This document shows positions 6,500-13,295 of a DNA stretch of 13,335 nt, piece by piece. Every line of letters begins with the position of its first letter. Positions within the stretch are counted from its first letter, which is position 1. The position numbers and the translations under genes were made by a program. The notes below the pieces were generated by a model. That model made no database searches and had not been told where the DNA came from. It saw nothing but the letters and a program-made list of their open reading frames with translations. The stretch is from the NCBI GenBank assembly GCA_035632955.1, contig DASQFU010000134.1:1-13335 (forward strand). Direction: 5' to 3'. This DNA comes from DASQFU01 sp035632955. Its GTDB lineage: Bacteria; Eisenbacteria; RBG-16-71-46.

Positions 6500-8191
6500 A
6501 TGCTGCGACTGATCCTGCTGACTGCTGCTGGAATCGCGGTGGCGCCGGTGGCGCTCGGACGAGCCGAAACGATCGCCGAGGCGACCCCGATCGTGCAACG
6601 AGCGGTCGCGGCACTCGGTGGGCGCGCGCAGCTCGAAGCGCTACGGGGCTGGATGGCTCTCGGCACCATCGAGAGCTCGGCGATGCCGGGGACGTTCCGC
6701 GCCGATGTCCGGTTGCCGGATCGCGTTCGCACCCGGATCGAGATCACGGCCTATCTCGACGAAGAACGACGACTGGCCGACGCGTCGGGATGGCAGACGC
6801 TGGGAAACGTGCGCCAACTCACCGGGATCGACCTCGTGCGGCTCCGCCGTTGCATGTTCTTCGAGCCGTTCATTGCGGCGGACCGAGCAGGCGTCTCGTG
6901 GCGGTGGATTGGACGCGAGCGCGTCGGTGAGGCGACCACCGACGTGGTCGAACGCAGCGTTGCCGGCAGAGGCTCCGCGCGCTTCTACTTCGACTCCGCT
7001 ACGTCGGTCCCGCTTCAGGAAGTGCACGACGTGAACGGCCAGCGTCTCACCCTTCGCTACGGGGATTACCGGCTCGTTTCCGGGGTGCGAATGCCTCACA
7101 GCGTGAGATGGAGTGCGCCACGGCAGAGCTTCGCAGTTCGCGTCACCGAGTACCGCATGAACGTTGCGCCGGAGGACAGCGTGTTTGTGCTCCCGGCCGC
7201 GGCCCGTGCGCCCCAACGCTCTTATGACGTCAGTCTCGGCACGATTCCGCGCCGGGTGTTCCGCGTGGATGAGTCGGGCGGCGCAGGCCCGTCCCAGGCG
7301 ATCGTGTTCAATGTGGTAGTCGCCGAACGCAACGGACGCCGGCTGGAGCCGCGGTCCGCGAGCGTCGAGCTCCATTCCGGGACCGAGCGCGTCAAGACGA
7401 TCACATTTTCAGCCGCCGCACTGAGAGCGCTGGAAGGCATCACGTTCGAGCGTCGTGCAGGCGTTGCGGAGATCTTCGACCTGCGCCACCAGTTCTCGGA
7501 ACCGAGCGCTCCGGCGATCGACCGGGTCGTATACCACCTCGAGCTACGCGGGCCAGTCGGCCGCTCGATGCGCGAGACGCTGACGATTCCCGTCACCGAG
7601 TACCGGCCCGCCACGCGTCTCGTGTTTCCGCTCAAGGGGTCGTTCCTGGTGACCAACGGCCACACGTTCGACCGGGTCGCGGGCCATCACGAATGGAGTC
7701 AGCAGTACGCCTACGACGTCATGGGCCTGGGAGAACGCGGCGAGCTCGTGAAACGCGACGGCGCGACGAACGAGGACTTCATGGGTTGGGGACGGGAGAT
7801 TCTGGCTCCGGCGGCGGGTCGGGTGGTGAGCGCACGCAACGACGTGCCCGACAACTCCAAGCCCGGCGTGTTCGAGGGCAAGAACCTGATCGAGCTGCCG
7901 AATCCCGACATGGCGATCACTGGAAACCACGTGCTGATCGACCACGGTGCCGGCGAGTTCAGCATTCTCGGCCATCTGCAACGGGGCTCGGTGCGCGTGA
8001 AGACCGGGGATCGGGTCCGGCAGGGACAAGTCCTCGGGCGACTCGGAAACTCGGGACACTCCCAGGGGCCACATCTGCACTATCACCTGATGGCGGACAG
8101 CGTCCTGTTCCGTTCCGATGGCTTGCCGTCGCGCTTCGAGAACACCAACGTGCCATCTCCGCCTCGCGGGGAGCCGGGCAACGCGCGCTGA
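6500..8191 (+). CDS. Secreted LolA-like / M23 (LytM) metallopeptidase fusion
   Basis: A 563-residue exported protein. Residues 1-22 are a signal peptide (MLRLILLTAAGIAVAPVALG, then Arg-Ala-Glu). Residues about 25-232 resemble an outer-membrane lipoprotein-sorting (LolA-like) domain: VQRAVAALGGRAQLEALRGW, a run of beta strands, then GDYRLVSGVRMP and EYRMNVAPEDSVFVLP. A beta-rich spacer (about 240-375) leads into an M23 peptidase domain (about 380-545). The domain has the zinc-site region HHEWSQQYAYD (396-406), FSILGHL (His492) and NSGHSQGPHLHYHL (His525 and His527). M23 enzymes cut peptidoglycan cross-bridges or Gly-rich peptides; all zinc ligands appear present, so activity is plausible. The ATG lies 9 nt after the preceding stop with no clear Shine-Dalgarno. 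It is the last gene of the ispH run and faces the dehydrogenase gene tail to tail. The N-terminal domain may bind lipid or guide the enzyme in the envelope (inference). Confidence 0.88.
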   Translation: MLRLILLTAAGIAVAPVALGRAETIAEATPIVQRAVAALGGRAQLEALRGWMALGTIESSAMPGTFRADVRLPDRVRTRIEITAYLDEERRLADASGWQTLGNVRQLTGIDLVRLRRCMFFEPFIAADRAGVSWRWIGRERVGEATTDVVERSVAGRGSARFYFDSATSVPLQEVHDVNGQRLTLRYGDYRLVSGVRMPHSVRWSAPRQSFAVRVTEYRMNVAPEDSVFVLPAAARAPQRSYDVSLGTIPRRVFRVDESGGAGPSQAIVFNVVVAERNGRRLEPRSASVELHSGTERVKTITFSAAALRALEGITFERRAGVAEIFDLRHQFSEPSAPAIDRVVYHLELRGPVGRSMRETLTIPVTEYRPATRLVFPLKGSFLVTNGHTFDRVAGHHEWSQQYAYDVMGLGERGELVKRDGATNEDFMGWGREILAPAAGRVVSARNDVPDNSKPGVFEGKNLIELPNPDMAITGNHVLIDHGAGEFSILGHLQRGSVRVKTGDRVRQGQVLGRLGNSGHSQGPHLHYHLMADSVLFRSDGLPSRFENTNVPSPPRGEPGNAR

Positions 8192-8193
8192 AA

Positions 8194-8208
8194 CTCGAGC
8201 GTCTCGAG
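8194..8208. terminator. Hairpin between convergent genes, possible bidirectional terminator
   Basis: CTCGAG (8194-8199), CGT, CTCGAG (8203-8208) forms a 6-bp stem with a 3-nt loop in the 29-nt gap between the M23 peptidase and dehydrogenase stops. There is no T tract on either strand; position is the main argument. Confidence 0.3.
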
Positions 8209-8220
8209 GTTGCGATCGAG

Positions 8221-9555
8221 CTAGCGGCCGACTCTGACGAGGCGGATCGTGACCGTCCCGTTCGTCCCTTGTGCACGCGCGAAGTAGATTCCGGCCGGCA
8301 CCTCGCGCCCGAGCTCGTCGCTGCCGTCCCAGGCCAGGCTCGGCAACCCGGACACCGGCCAGTCGCGCACGCGACGCCCCTGCAGATCGAGCACCTGGAG
8401 GGTCTGGAAGGACGCGTCGCGAGAGAGATCGAACGACACCATCCCCGAGAATGGATTCGGCCCGGCACGGAATGAGAGCCCGGACGGCGGCGGCCCGACC
8501 GAGGTCACACCCGCGGGCCGGATTCGCCACAGCCCCGAGCTGGTCGTGACCCAGAGCATCCCTTCGAGTCCGGTCGTGACGTCCGTCACTGACTCCCCGA
8601 ACTGGGCGAAGACGTCGACCGAATCGACCTGGTCGACGGAGCCCGGCTCGAACACGATGCGGCGCAGTGCGCCGTCGTTGTAGCTGCCGAAGAACAGATC
8701 GCCGTCGAGATGTCCCCCGTAGGCGCTGCCGCGGTACAGACAACATCCGGTCGGCGCGATGGTGGGCGAGTAGGTGACCAGTGCGGGATGGGCTCCGGAG
8801 GGCTGGCTGCCACACGCGTCGTTCGTGGCCCAACCGTAGTTGGCGCCGAGCGTGAGCAGGTTGACCTCGTCGTCGCATTCCGGCCCGTTCTCGGTGAAGT
8901 AGCCGGTGCCGTCACGTGGGTCGAAGCACAAGCCGAAGGGGTTGCGCACGCCTTTGGCGGCGGCGGGATTGGTGGGACCGAAGGGATTCCCGGGCGCGGG
9001 TTTCCCACCCGGGCCGAGACGTAGGATCTTGCCGCGCACGTCGTTGTTGTCCTGGGCGGCGGAGGCGGCCTGCTGATCGCCGTAGGTGACGTAGAGCATG
9101 CGGTCGGGACCGAACGCGAGGCGTCCGCCGTGATGGAAGCTTGAAGAAGCCGGGAGGCTGAGCAGGGTCGTGTAGTCGACGCCGACGCCGCCGATGTCTT
9201 TGAGGCGCACCACCCGGTTGGCGAGCGGGCTGGGATGCGTGTGATAGACGTAGACGTAGGGGCTGTCCGGAAAGTCGGGATGGAGCGCGATGCCAAGCAG
9301 GCCGCGCTCGCCAGCGACGTCGACCGGCACTGACGCCCATGAATAGCCAGGGTCCGGGAAGATCTTGATCTGGCCCGTGTGAACTTCGAGATAGAAGACT
9401 CGGCCGTCGGGGGCGAAACGGACCGCGACCGGGAAGTCGAGGTCCCCCCGGATGAGATCGACGGCGTAGCCGGGGGGAACGGAAGCGGCCAGGCAGGGGA
9501 TTGGCAGTCCGGACGCCAGGACGAACGACAAGCTCAGTAGGAAACGCAGGCGCAT
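8221..9555 (-). CDS. Secreted PQQ-type glucose/sorbosone dehydrogenase-like protein with C-terminal FlgD-like sorting domain
   Basis: A 444-residue exported protein: signal peptide (MRLRFLLSLSFVLASG, cleaved about residue 24), then a six-bladed beta-propeller of the glucose/sorbosone dehydrogenase family (about 28-345). Landmarks are VRFAPDGRVFYLE (45-57), ERGLLGIALHPDF (83-95), FHHGGRLAFGPD (140-151, the catalytic His region), VRNPFGLCFDP (203-213) and ENGPECDDEVNLL (222-234). Relatives oxidise aldose sugars with pyrroloquinoline quinone in the periplasm; substrate and PQQ use are not proven here. Residues about 359-444 form a FlgD-like/type-IX-style C-terminal domain: PNPF (366-369), VLDLQGRRVRDW, then WDGSDELGREVPAGIYF, as in surface or secreted proteins of FCB-like bacteria. 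ATG 9555 is preferred over TTG 9567, which would add only four residues. There is no Shine-Dalgarno; TAGACT lies 11 nt upstream. The short Cys-Cys pair in APTGCCLYRG is unusual for the family. Confidence 0.88.
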   Translation of the reverse strand: MRLRFLLSLSFVLASGLPIPCLAASVPPGYAVDLIRGDLDFPVAVRFAPDGRVFYLEVHTGQIKIFPDPGYSWASVPVDVAGERGLLGIALHPDFPDSPYVYVYHTHPSPLANRVVRLKDIGGVGVDYTTLLSLPASSSFHHGGRLAFGPDRMLYVTYGDQQAASAAQDNNDVRGKILRLGPGGKPAPGNPFGPTNPAAAKGVRNPFGLCFDPRDGTGYFTENGPECDDEVNLLTLGANYGWATNDACGSQPSGAHPALVTYSPTIAPTGCCLYRGSAYGGHLDGDLFFGSYNDGALRRIVFEPGSVDQVDSVDVFAQFGESVTDVTTGLEGMLWVTTSSGLWRIRPAGVTSVGPPPSGLSFRAGPNPFSGMVSFDLSRDASFQTLQVLDLQGRRVRDWPVSGLPSLAWDGSDELGREVPAGIYFARAQGTNGTVTIRLVRVGR

Positions 9556-9566
9556 AGGGGACGTCA

Positions 9567-9596
9567 AGTCTAGCCGTCCGCCGCAACCCGGTGCAA
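9567..9596 (-). promoter_or_regulatory. Possible promoter of the secreted dehydrogenase gene
   Basis: On the minus strand TTGCAC (9596-9591) and TAGACT (9572-9567) are 18 nt apart. The -10 ends 11 nt before the ATG at 9555, giving a leader of only about 5 nt and no Shine-Dalgarno. The -35 matches consensus only in TTG. It lies in the 53-nt divergent gap shared with the glycosyltransferase. Confidence 0.4.
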
Positions 9597-9608
9597 ACGG
9601 AGGAAATC

Positions 9609-10874
9609 GTGCGGGTGTTGATGGTCAACGCGTTCCACTACCTGCGCGGGGGAGTGGAGCGCACTTACCTCGACGAGTCGCGATGGCTGAGCGAGGCCGG
9701 ACACGAGGTCGCGCACTTCGCGGTCCGCGATCCGCGCAATCTTCCGAGCCCTACCGCGGCTCATTTCGCCCCGGCGGCGGACTTCGGCGAGCACTCGTCA
9801 TGGTGGCGGCAGCTCGGCCAGGCGGACCGCGTCTTCTGGTCGGCCCCGGCCGCCCGGGCGATGGAGCGTCTGCTCGACGCGGTCCCCTTCGACGTCGCGC
9901 ACGTCCATGCGCCGAGCCGCTATCTCACGCCCTCGGTTCTGCGGCCGCTCGAGCGCCGTGGCGTGCCGATCGTCATGACGCTCCACGATTTCAAGCCCTG
10001 GTGCACGAACCGCGTCATGTTCGCGCGCGGCGCCGAATGCGAGCGCTGCAAGGGCGGCCATCACTGGCATGCCGTCGCGGTCGGTTGCGTGCAGGGATCG
10101 CGCGCGAAGAGCCTGGTCGGCGCCATCGAGGCCTACGCCCATGATGCCGTACACGCCTATCGCGCGGTGCGCTTGTGGATCGCTCCGTCGCGTTTCGTCG
10201 CCGACAAGGTGCGCGAGCACGGCCTCGACCCGACGTCGGTGCGCTGGATCCCGCACGGCGTCGAGCTCGATCGGGCCGGCAGTGTTCCGGGGACCGCGCC
10301 CGAACCCGTTCGCGTTCAGGACCCCGTCGCGCCGCAGCCGTACGTGCTGTTCGCGGGCAGGCTCTCGGAGGAGAAAGGCGTGCGACTGGTACCTGCGCTC
10401 GCCATGCGCCTGGCTCCCACACCGGTGGTGGTGGCGGGCGAAGGCCCGCTCCGGCCCTGGCTGCAGCGGCAGGCCGACACCGTGAGCAATCTGCGCCTGC
10501 ACGGACATCTCCAGGGCGACGCGTTCGCGCGGCTGCTGTCCGGCGCGGGCGTGGTCGTGATTCCGTCGTTGTTCTACGAGACGTTCTGCTATGCCGCCGC
10601 CGAGGCGCTGGCCGCCACGCGGCCAGTCGTCGCGTCACGCATCGGCGCGATCCCGGAGCTGATCGAGCACGAGCGCACCGGACTGCTCGTCACGCCGAAC
10701 GACGCGCACGCGTTGGCGGAGGCGAGCCGGCGCGCGCTCGACGATCCCGCCGCGCCGAGCTGGGGCGAGGCCGGCCTCGCTCGCGTTCGGGACGTCGCCG
10801 ACCCGCGGCGCCATCTCGACGCGCTGCTCGCCGTCTACCGCGAAGCGCGTGACCCATCCACCGCTCGGCCCTAG
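9609..10874 (+). CDS. Family 4 (GT4, GT-B fold) glycosyltransferase
   Basis: The 421-residue enzyme transfers a sugar from an activated nucleotide donor, probably in the cytosol to surface polysaccharide, LPS or glycolipid. The N-terminal domain opens VLMVNAFHYLRGGVER, the glycine-rich acceptor-side motif. The C-terminal donor domain has GRLSEEKGV (250-258), PSLFYETFCYAAAEAL with the EX7E pair Glu324/Glu332, and GAIPELIEHERTGLLV. Four cysteines (132, 144, 147, 160; CERC plus two flanking) follow the HDFK motif, as in a GT4 subset, and may bind a metal. Start: an open frame begins at GTG 9591, but GTG 9609 is preferred because GGAGGA (9599-9604) lies just upstream and family members start at this point. 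Its stop shares a CTAG with the stop of the convergent AhpD-like gene. Neighbours do not reveal acceptor or pathway. Confidence 0.9.
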   Translation: MRVLMVNAFHYLRGGVERTYLDESRWLSEAGHEVAHFAVRDPRNLPSPTAAHFAPAADFGEHSSWWRQLGQADRVFWSAPAARAMERLLDAVPFDVAHVHAPSRYLTPSVLRPLERRGVPIVMTLHDFKPWCTNRVMFARGAECERCKGGHHWHAVAVGCVQGSRAKSLVGAIEAYAHDAVHAYRAVRLWIAPSRFVADKVREHGLDPTSVRWIPHGVELDRAGSVPGTAPEPVRVQDPVAPQPYVLFAGRLSEEKGVRLVPALAMRLAPTPVVVAGEGPLRPWLQRQADTVSNLRLHGHLQGDAFARLLSGAGVVVIPSLFYETFCYAAAEALAATRPVVASRIGAIPELIEHERTGLLVTPNDAHALAEASRRALDDPAAPSWGEAGLARVRDVADPRRHLDALLAVYREARDPSTARP

Positions 10875-11437
10875 CGCTGTACGCCGAACTCCCAGGGCTC
10901 GAGGTTCGGCTCGAGCGTCACGCCGAGGGCGCTGGCGATCCGGTTGACGAAGCCGTAGTAGGCGGTGATCTCCGTCGTCTTGAGGATCGCCATGTCGCCG
11001 AATCCGTACTCGCGCACGCGTTCGACGTCCTCGAGCTTGCGCTCGGACGGCTCGCACGTGAGCGCGACGGCGTAGTCGAGCAGGACGCGATCGCGCGCCG
11101 GCAGGTTGGCTTCGCGGTAGTCGCGCGCCACGGCGCGCGCCAGCCGCTCGTCGCCGAGTGCCTGCGCGAGTCGGGGCCCGTGGTGCGCCACGCAGTATCC
11201 GCAACCGTTGGTCGCCGAGACGACGAGCGCGATCAGCTCGGCCTGCCCGGCGCTCAATGGCGCCGGATCGTCCATCAACGTGCGGTAGAGCGCGAAGCTC
11301 GCCGCCAAGCCAGTCGGGTCGAGACCCTGGCTCAGCCACAGGTGACCGACGTGACCGCGCGCGGAGCGGATCGCGTTGTAGATCCGCCGAAGCGGATCGG
11401 GTGCGGCGTCCGGGAGTATCATGGGAATCCAACTCAT
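10871..11437 (-). CDS. AhpD-like / carboxymuconolactone decarboxylase-family peroxidase-related enzyme
   Basis: The 188-residue protein matches the alkylhydroperoxidase-like peroxidase-related group in length and motifs. The core is LSAGQAELIALVVSA, then NGCGYCVAHHG (77-87). The redox pair Cys79-x-x-Cys82, with Glu67 and His85/His86 completing the AhpD-type relay, is intact. A later stretch, DMAILKTTEITAYYGFVNR, is also typical. Such proteins are cytosolic thiol peroxidases using an external reductant; the physiological substrate is usually unknown. The ATG at 11437 has no Shine-Dalgarno, but a TTGACC/TAGTGT promoter sits 9 nt upstream. It ends tail to tail with the glycosyltransferase, the stops sharing CTAG. 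It is divergent from the Cys-rich protein and sodA genes, suggesting a redox-stress neighbourhood (inference). Confidence 0.9.
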   Translation of the reverse strand: MSWIPMILPDAAPDPLRRIYNAIRSARGHVGHLWLSQGLDPTGLAASFALYRTLMDDPAPLSAGQAELIALVVSATNGCGYCVAHHGPRLAQALGDERLARAVARDYREANLPARDRVLLDYAVALTCEPSERKLEDVERVREYGFGDMAILKTTEITAYYGFVNRIASALGVTLEPNLEPWEFGVQR

Positions 11438-11446
11438 GGGCGCCGG

Positions 11447-11475
11447 ACACTAGGAGCCCAACTCCGGCGGGTCAA
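11447..11475 (-). promoter_or_regulatory. Promoter of the AhpD-like gene, nearly leaderless
   Basis: On the minus strand TTGACC (11475-11470) and TAGTGT (11452-11447) are separated by 17 nt, a good sigma-70 match. The -10 ends 9 nt before the ATG at 11437, so the predicted leader is about 2-3 nt and there is no Shine-Dalgarno. Confidence 0.6.
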
Positions 11476-11540
11476 CCGGGCAGCCGACCGCATCCAAGCG
11501 TTGGGCCCGTGAGGATGACGCGCCGAACGATTCCCGGACA

Positions 11541-12113
11541 TTGACGAGGACTTCCCTGTCGACTTCATCTCGATCACCGAACGCCGGCCGCTGGATCGCG
11601 CTGATCGTGCTGGCTGCGCTCGTGGCCGGCTTGGGTCTGGCGTTTCGGCAGTGGTCCGCCGGACGGCCTGCGGGACCGCCCGCGCAGTCCCCGGTCGCCG
11701 GGGCCGAGTCAGGAGAGCCGGTGGACTCGATTGCGGAAGCCCTTCGCCTGAGCGGCAACCAGGGCGCGGACGTGGACTCGGACAGCCTGAGCCGCTGGGT
11801 CGAGGTGATCCCAGGCGTGGACCTGGCGGGTCTCGAAGGGAATCAGCGGGAGCAGTTCGTTCGTTTCGCCAACGCCCAGCGGTGCACGTGCGGCTGCGGC
11901 TATACGTTGGCCGCGTGTCGTGTCTACGATTCGACGTGCGAGGTGAGCATGCCGCGGGTTTCCGCCTTGTTGGATTCCGTACGCATGCGGCTCGTCGGAT
12001 CGACGGCCGGCCTGCGATCGCGGCCGCTGGCTCGATTGACACTCGTTGGGGCCGGGGCTAAGTTGAACGCCCTCTCGAAACGCGAGCCACGTGGGGCGTT
12101 TCGCGCCCCCTGA
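11541..12113 (+). CDS. Membrane-anchored protein with CxCxCx6Cx6C cysteine motif, function unknown
   Basis: A 190-residue protein with a basic N-terminus and one membrane segment (18-35, WIALIVLAALVAGLGLAF), then a Pro/Gly/Ala linker (about 39-60). The likely exported domain carries five spaced cysteines: Cys115, 117, 119, 126 and 133 (CTCGCGYTLAACRVYDSTC). I recall similar CxCGC...LxxC...C segments in exported thioredoxin/DsbA-associated proteins, but here no thioredoxin fold follows. Metal binding or a redox role is inference. The start is TTG at 11541, the only plausible start before the membrane segment. Its TTGA overlaps the stop of a 9-codon ATG frame (11515-11544), so reinitiation is possible. 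The last ~45 residues look less conserved in character and overlap the sodA promoter. It ends 14 nt before sodA, so the two may be partly co-transcribed. Confidence 0.72.
   Translation: MTRTSLSTSSRSPNAGRWIALIVLAALVAGLGLAFRQWSAGRPAGPPAQSPVAGAESGEPVDSIAEALRLSGNQGADVDSDSLSRWVEVIPGVDLAGLEGNQREQFVRFANAQRCTCGCGYTLAACRVYDSTCEVSMPRVSALLDSVRMRLVGSTAGLRSRPLARLTLVGAGAKLNALSKREPRGAFRAP
12036..12064 (+). promoter_or_regulatory. Sigma-70-type promoter of the superoxide dismutase gene
   Basis: A perfect TTGACA (12036-12041) and TAAGTT (12059-12064) are separated by exactly 17 nt, inside the 3' end of the preceding Cys-rich gene. Transcription would start near 12071, giving a leader of about 57 nt. This is the best-matching promoter in the window. 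Confidence 0.68.
12076..12103 (+). promoter_or_regulatory. Inverted repeat/hairpin at the start of the sodA leader
   Basis: CGAAACGC (12076-12083) and GCGTTTCG (12096-12103) are perfect 8-nt complements around a 12-nt loop that contains the palindrome CCACGTGG (12087-12094). It lies about +5 to +33 from the predicted start and 15 nt before the Shine-Dalgarno. It could be an operator or an mRNA-stabilising hairpin; sequence cannot decide. Confidence 0.5.
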
Positions 12114-12127
12114 ACTTGGAGGACCTC

Positions 12128-12742
12128 ATGCCGTTCCCCAAACTCGAAGCCAAGAAGTTCGCCAGCATCCGCGACCTCAACGGCATCTCCGCTCGAACGA
12201 TGGAAGAGCACTACGAGCTCTACAAGGGCTACATCGGCAAGACCAACGAGATCCAGGAGAAGCTGGGCTCGGTGGATCGCGCCACGGCTAATCAGATCTT
12301 CAGCGACCTGCGCTCGTTGCGGGTCGACCTGTCGTTCGCGATCGGCGGCGTCAAGAACCACGAGGTCTACTTCGCGCATCTCGGCGGCAAGGGTGGCCCG
12401 CCTCCGGCCAAGATCGCCGATCTGATCAAGCGGGACTTCCCTTCGGTCGACGCATGGCTCGCGGACTTCAAGGCCTCCGGTCTCGCAGCGCGCGGCTGGG
12501 TGTGGCTCGCTTACGACCACGATCTCCACACGCTGACCACCGCCGTCGGCGACGCGCAGAACACGTTCCCGCTGTGGAACGCGACGCCGATCCTGGCGCT
12601 GGACGTCTACGAGCATGCGTACTGGATCGACTACGGTCGTGCGCGCGCGAAGTACATCGACGCCTTCTTCAACAACCTGGACTGGAGCGTTGTCGAGCAG
12701 AACCTCGACAAGGCGCTCGCCATGGAGGCGGTCCACAAGTAG
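12128..12742 (+). CDS. sodA: Iron/manganese superoxide dismutase
   Basis: The 204-residue enzyme converts superoxide to peroxide and oxygen. All four metal ligands of the Fe/Mn family are visible: His28 (MEEHYELYKGY), His78 (GVKNHEVYFAH), Asp159 and His163 (ALDVYEHAYWIDYG). The N-terminal helix reads HYELYKGYI rather than the classical HHGKHHxxYV, so the usual second-shell His is Tyr32 and the gateway Tyr is shifted by one. This places it in an atypical SOD subgroup. Gln144 (GDAQNTF) sits near the C-terminal second-shell position that favours Mn-type enzymes, so Mn use is a guess. The ATG at 12128 has GGAGG 6 nt upstream; the TTG at 12116 would swallow that site. No signal peptide, so cytosolic. 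It has its own promoter and a leader dyad. The gene symbol is for the family, not the proven metal. Confidence 0.93.
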   Translation: MPFPKLEAKKFASIRDLNGISARTMEEHYELYKGYIGKTNEIQEKLGSVDRATANQIFSDLRSLRVDLSFAIGGVKNHEVYFAHLGGKGGPPPAKIADLIKRDFPSVDAWLADFKASGLAARGWVWLAYDHDLHTLTTAVGDAQNTFPLWNATPILALDVYEHAYWIDYGRARAKYIDAFFNNLDWSVVEQNLDKALAMEAVHK

Positions 12743-12773
12743 AGAGAGACGGGACCGATCGCGTCCCACGTGA

Positions 12774-12795
12774 CCGGGCTCCTGCGGGAGCCCGG
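12774..12795 (+). terminator. Strong GC hairpin after sodA, probable terminator
   Basis: CCGGGCTCC (12774-12782), loop TGCG, GGAGCCCGG (12787-12795): a perfect 9-bp stem 31 nt after the sodA stop. A smaller hairpin, GGGAC/GTCCC (12751-12767), lies just before it. Only a weak T-rich patch (CTTCT) follows, so termination may be incomplete or Rho-assisted. Confidence 0.5.
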
Positions 12796-12807
12796 CATCG
12801 CTTCTGG

Positions 12808-13248
12808 GTGGCGGCGTTGCTTAGTTGCATCCACCTGCGCGCCCCCAAGCCAAAGCCCGCATATCCCAAGGTGTTAACGGGCCTTGGTGACCACGTTCGC
12901 AAGCGTCGACTTGACCTGGGTCTGAGTCAGACCGCGTTGGCGCGGCGTCTCGACATCGGTCGGGATACGCTGTGTCTGTGGGAGCTCAGCAAGACCCAGC
13001 CGCCTATCCGATACTTGCCGCGGCTCATTCGGTTCCTTGGCTACGATCCGCATCCCTGGGAAGAGACGCTTTCAGCGCAGCTGCATGCTTACCGCCGGCA
13101 TCATGGGTTGACCCTCGCTCAGCTATCCGCTCGTTTGGGATTGAGCAAGGGGCTGCTCTTCGATCTCGAAGGAGGCCGACGCCGCCCAACCAAGCGGACG
13201 CTGCGCATAATGCGGGAGATTTTCACGAAAGAGAGCGCAACGGAGTAG
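12808..13248 (+). CDS. Tandem helix-turn-helix (XRE-family) DNA-binding protein
   Basis: About 146 residues from the GTG at 12808. The first XRE-type HTH is TGLGDHVRKRRLDLGLSQ, then ALARRLDIGRDTLCLWE and a partner-helix stretch YLPRLIRFLGYDP. A second, shorter HTH follows: HHGLTLAQLSARLGLSKGLLFDLEGG, then RRPTKRTLRIMREIF. Such small regulators are common in accessory DNA; targets are unknown. The start is uncertain: GTG 12808, TTG 12817 and GTG 12871 are all in frame, none has a clear Shine-Dalgarno, and family-like sequence begins about LRAPKPK. The open frame back to 12454 overlaps sodA and is not coding. By eye, third-position GC is clearly lower than in sodA (many codons ending T or A), hinting at foreign origin. 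It lies beyond a hairpin terminator, so is probably transcribed separately, though I see no clear promoter. Confidence 0.8.
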   Translation: MAALLSCIHLRAPKPKPAYPKVLTGLGDHVRKRRLDLGLSQTALARRLDIGRDTLCLWELSKTQPPIRYLPRLIRFLGYDPHPWEETLSAQLHAYRRHHGLTLAQLSARLGLSKGLLFDLEGGRRRPTKRTLRIMREIFTKESATE

Positions 13249-13295
13249 AGCGCTGTTTCCAGTCGAGCGTCGGGTGCTGGGATAGCCGAACATTC

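Noticed and set aside
7544..8878. Long minus-strand open frame (444 codons) crossing the M23 and dehydrogenase genes
   Set aside because: Arg/Pro/Ala-rich and without motifs, it overlaps two well-supported genes in other frames.
11515..11544. Nine-codon ATG frame ending on the TTG start of the Cys-rich protein
   Set aside because: Its GAGG is too close to the ATG to act as a normal ribosome site; it could be a chance frame, so it is noted only as possible coupling.
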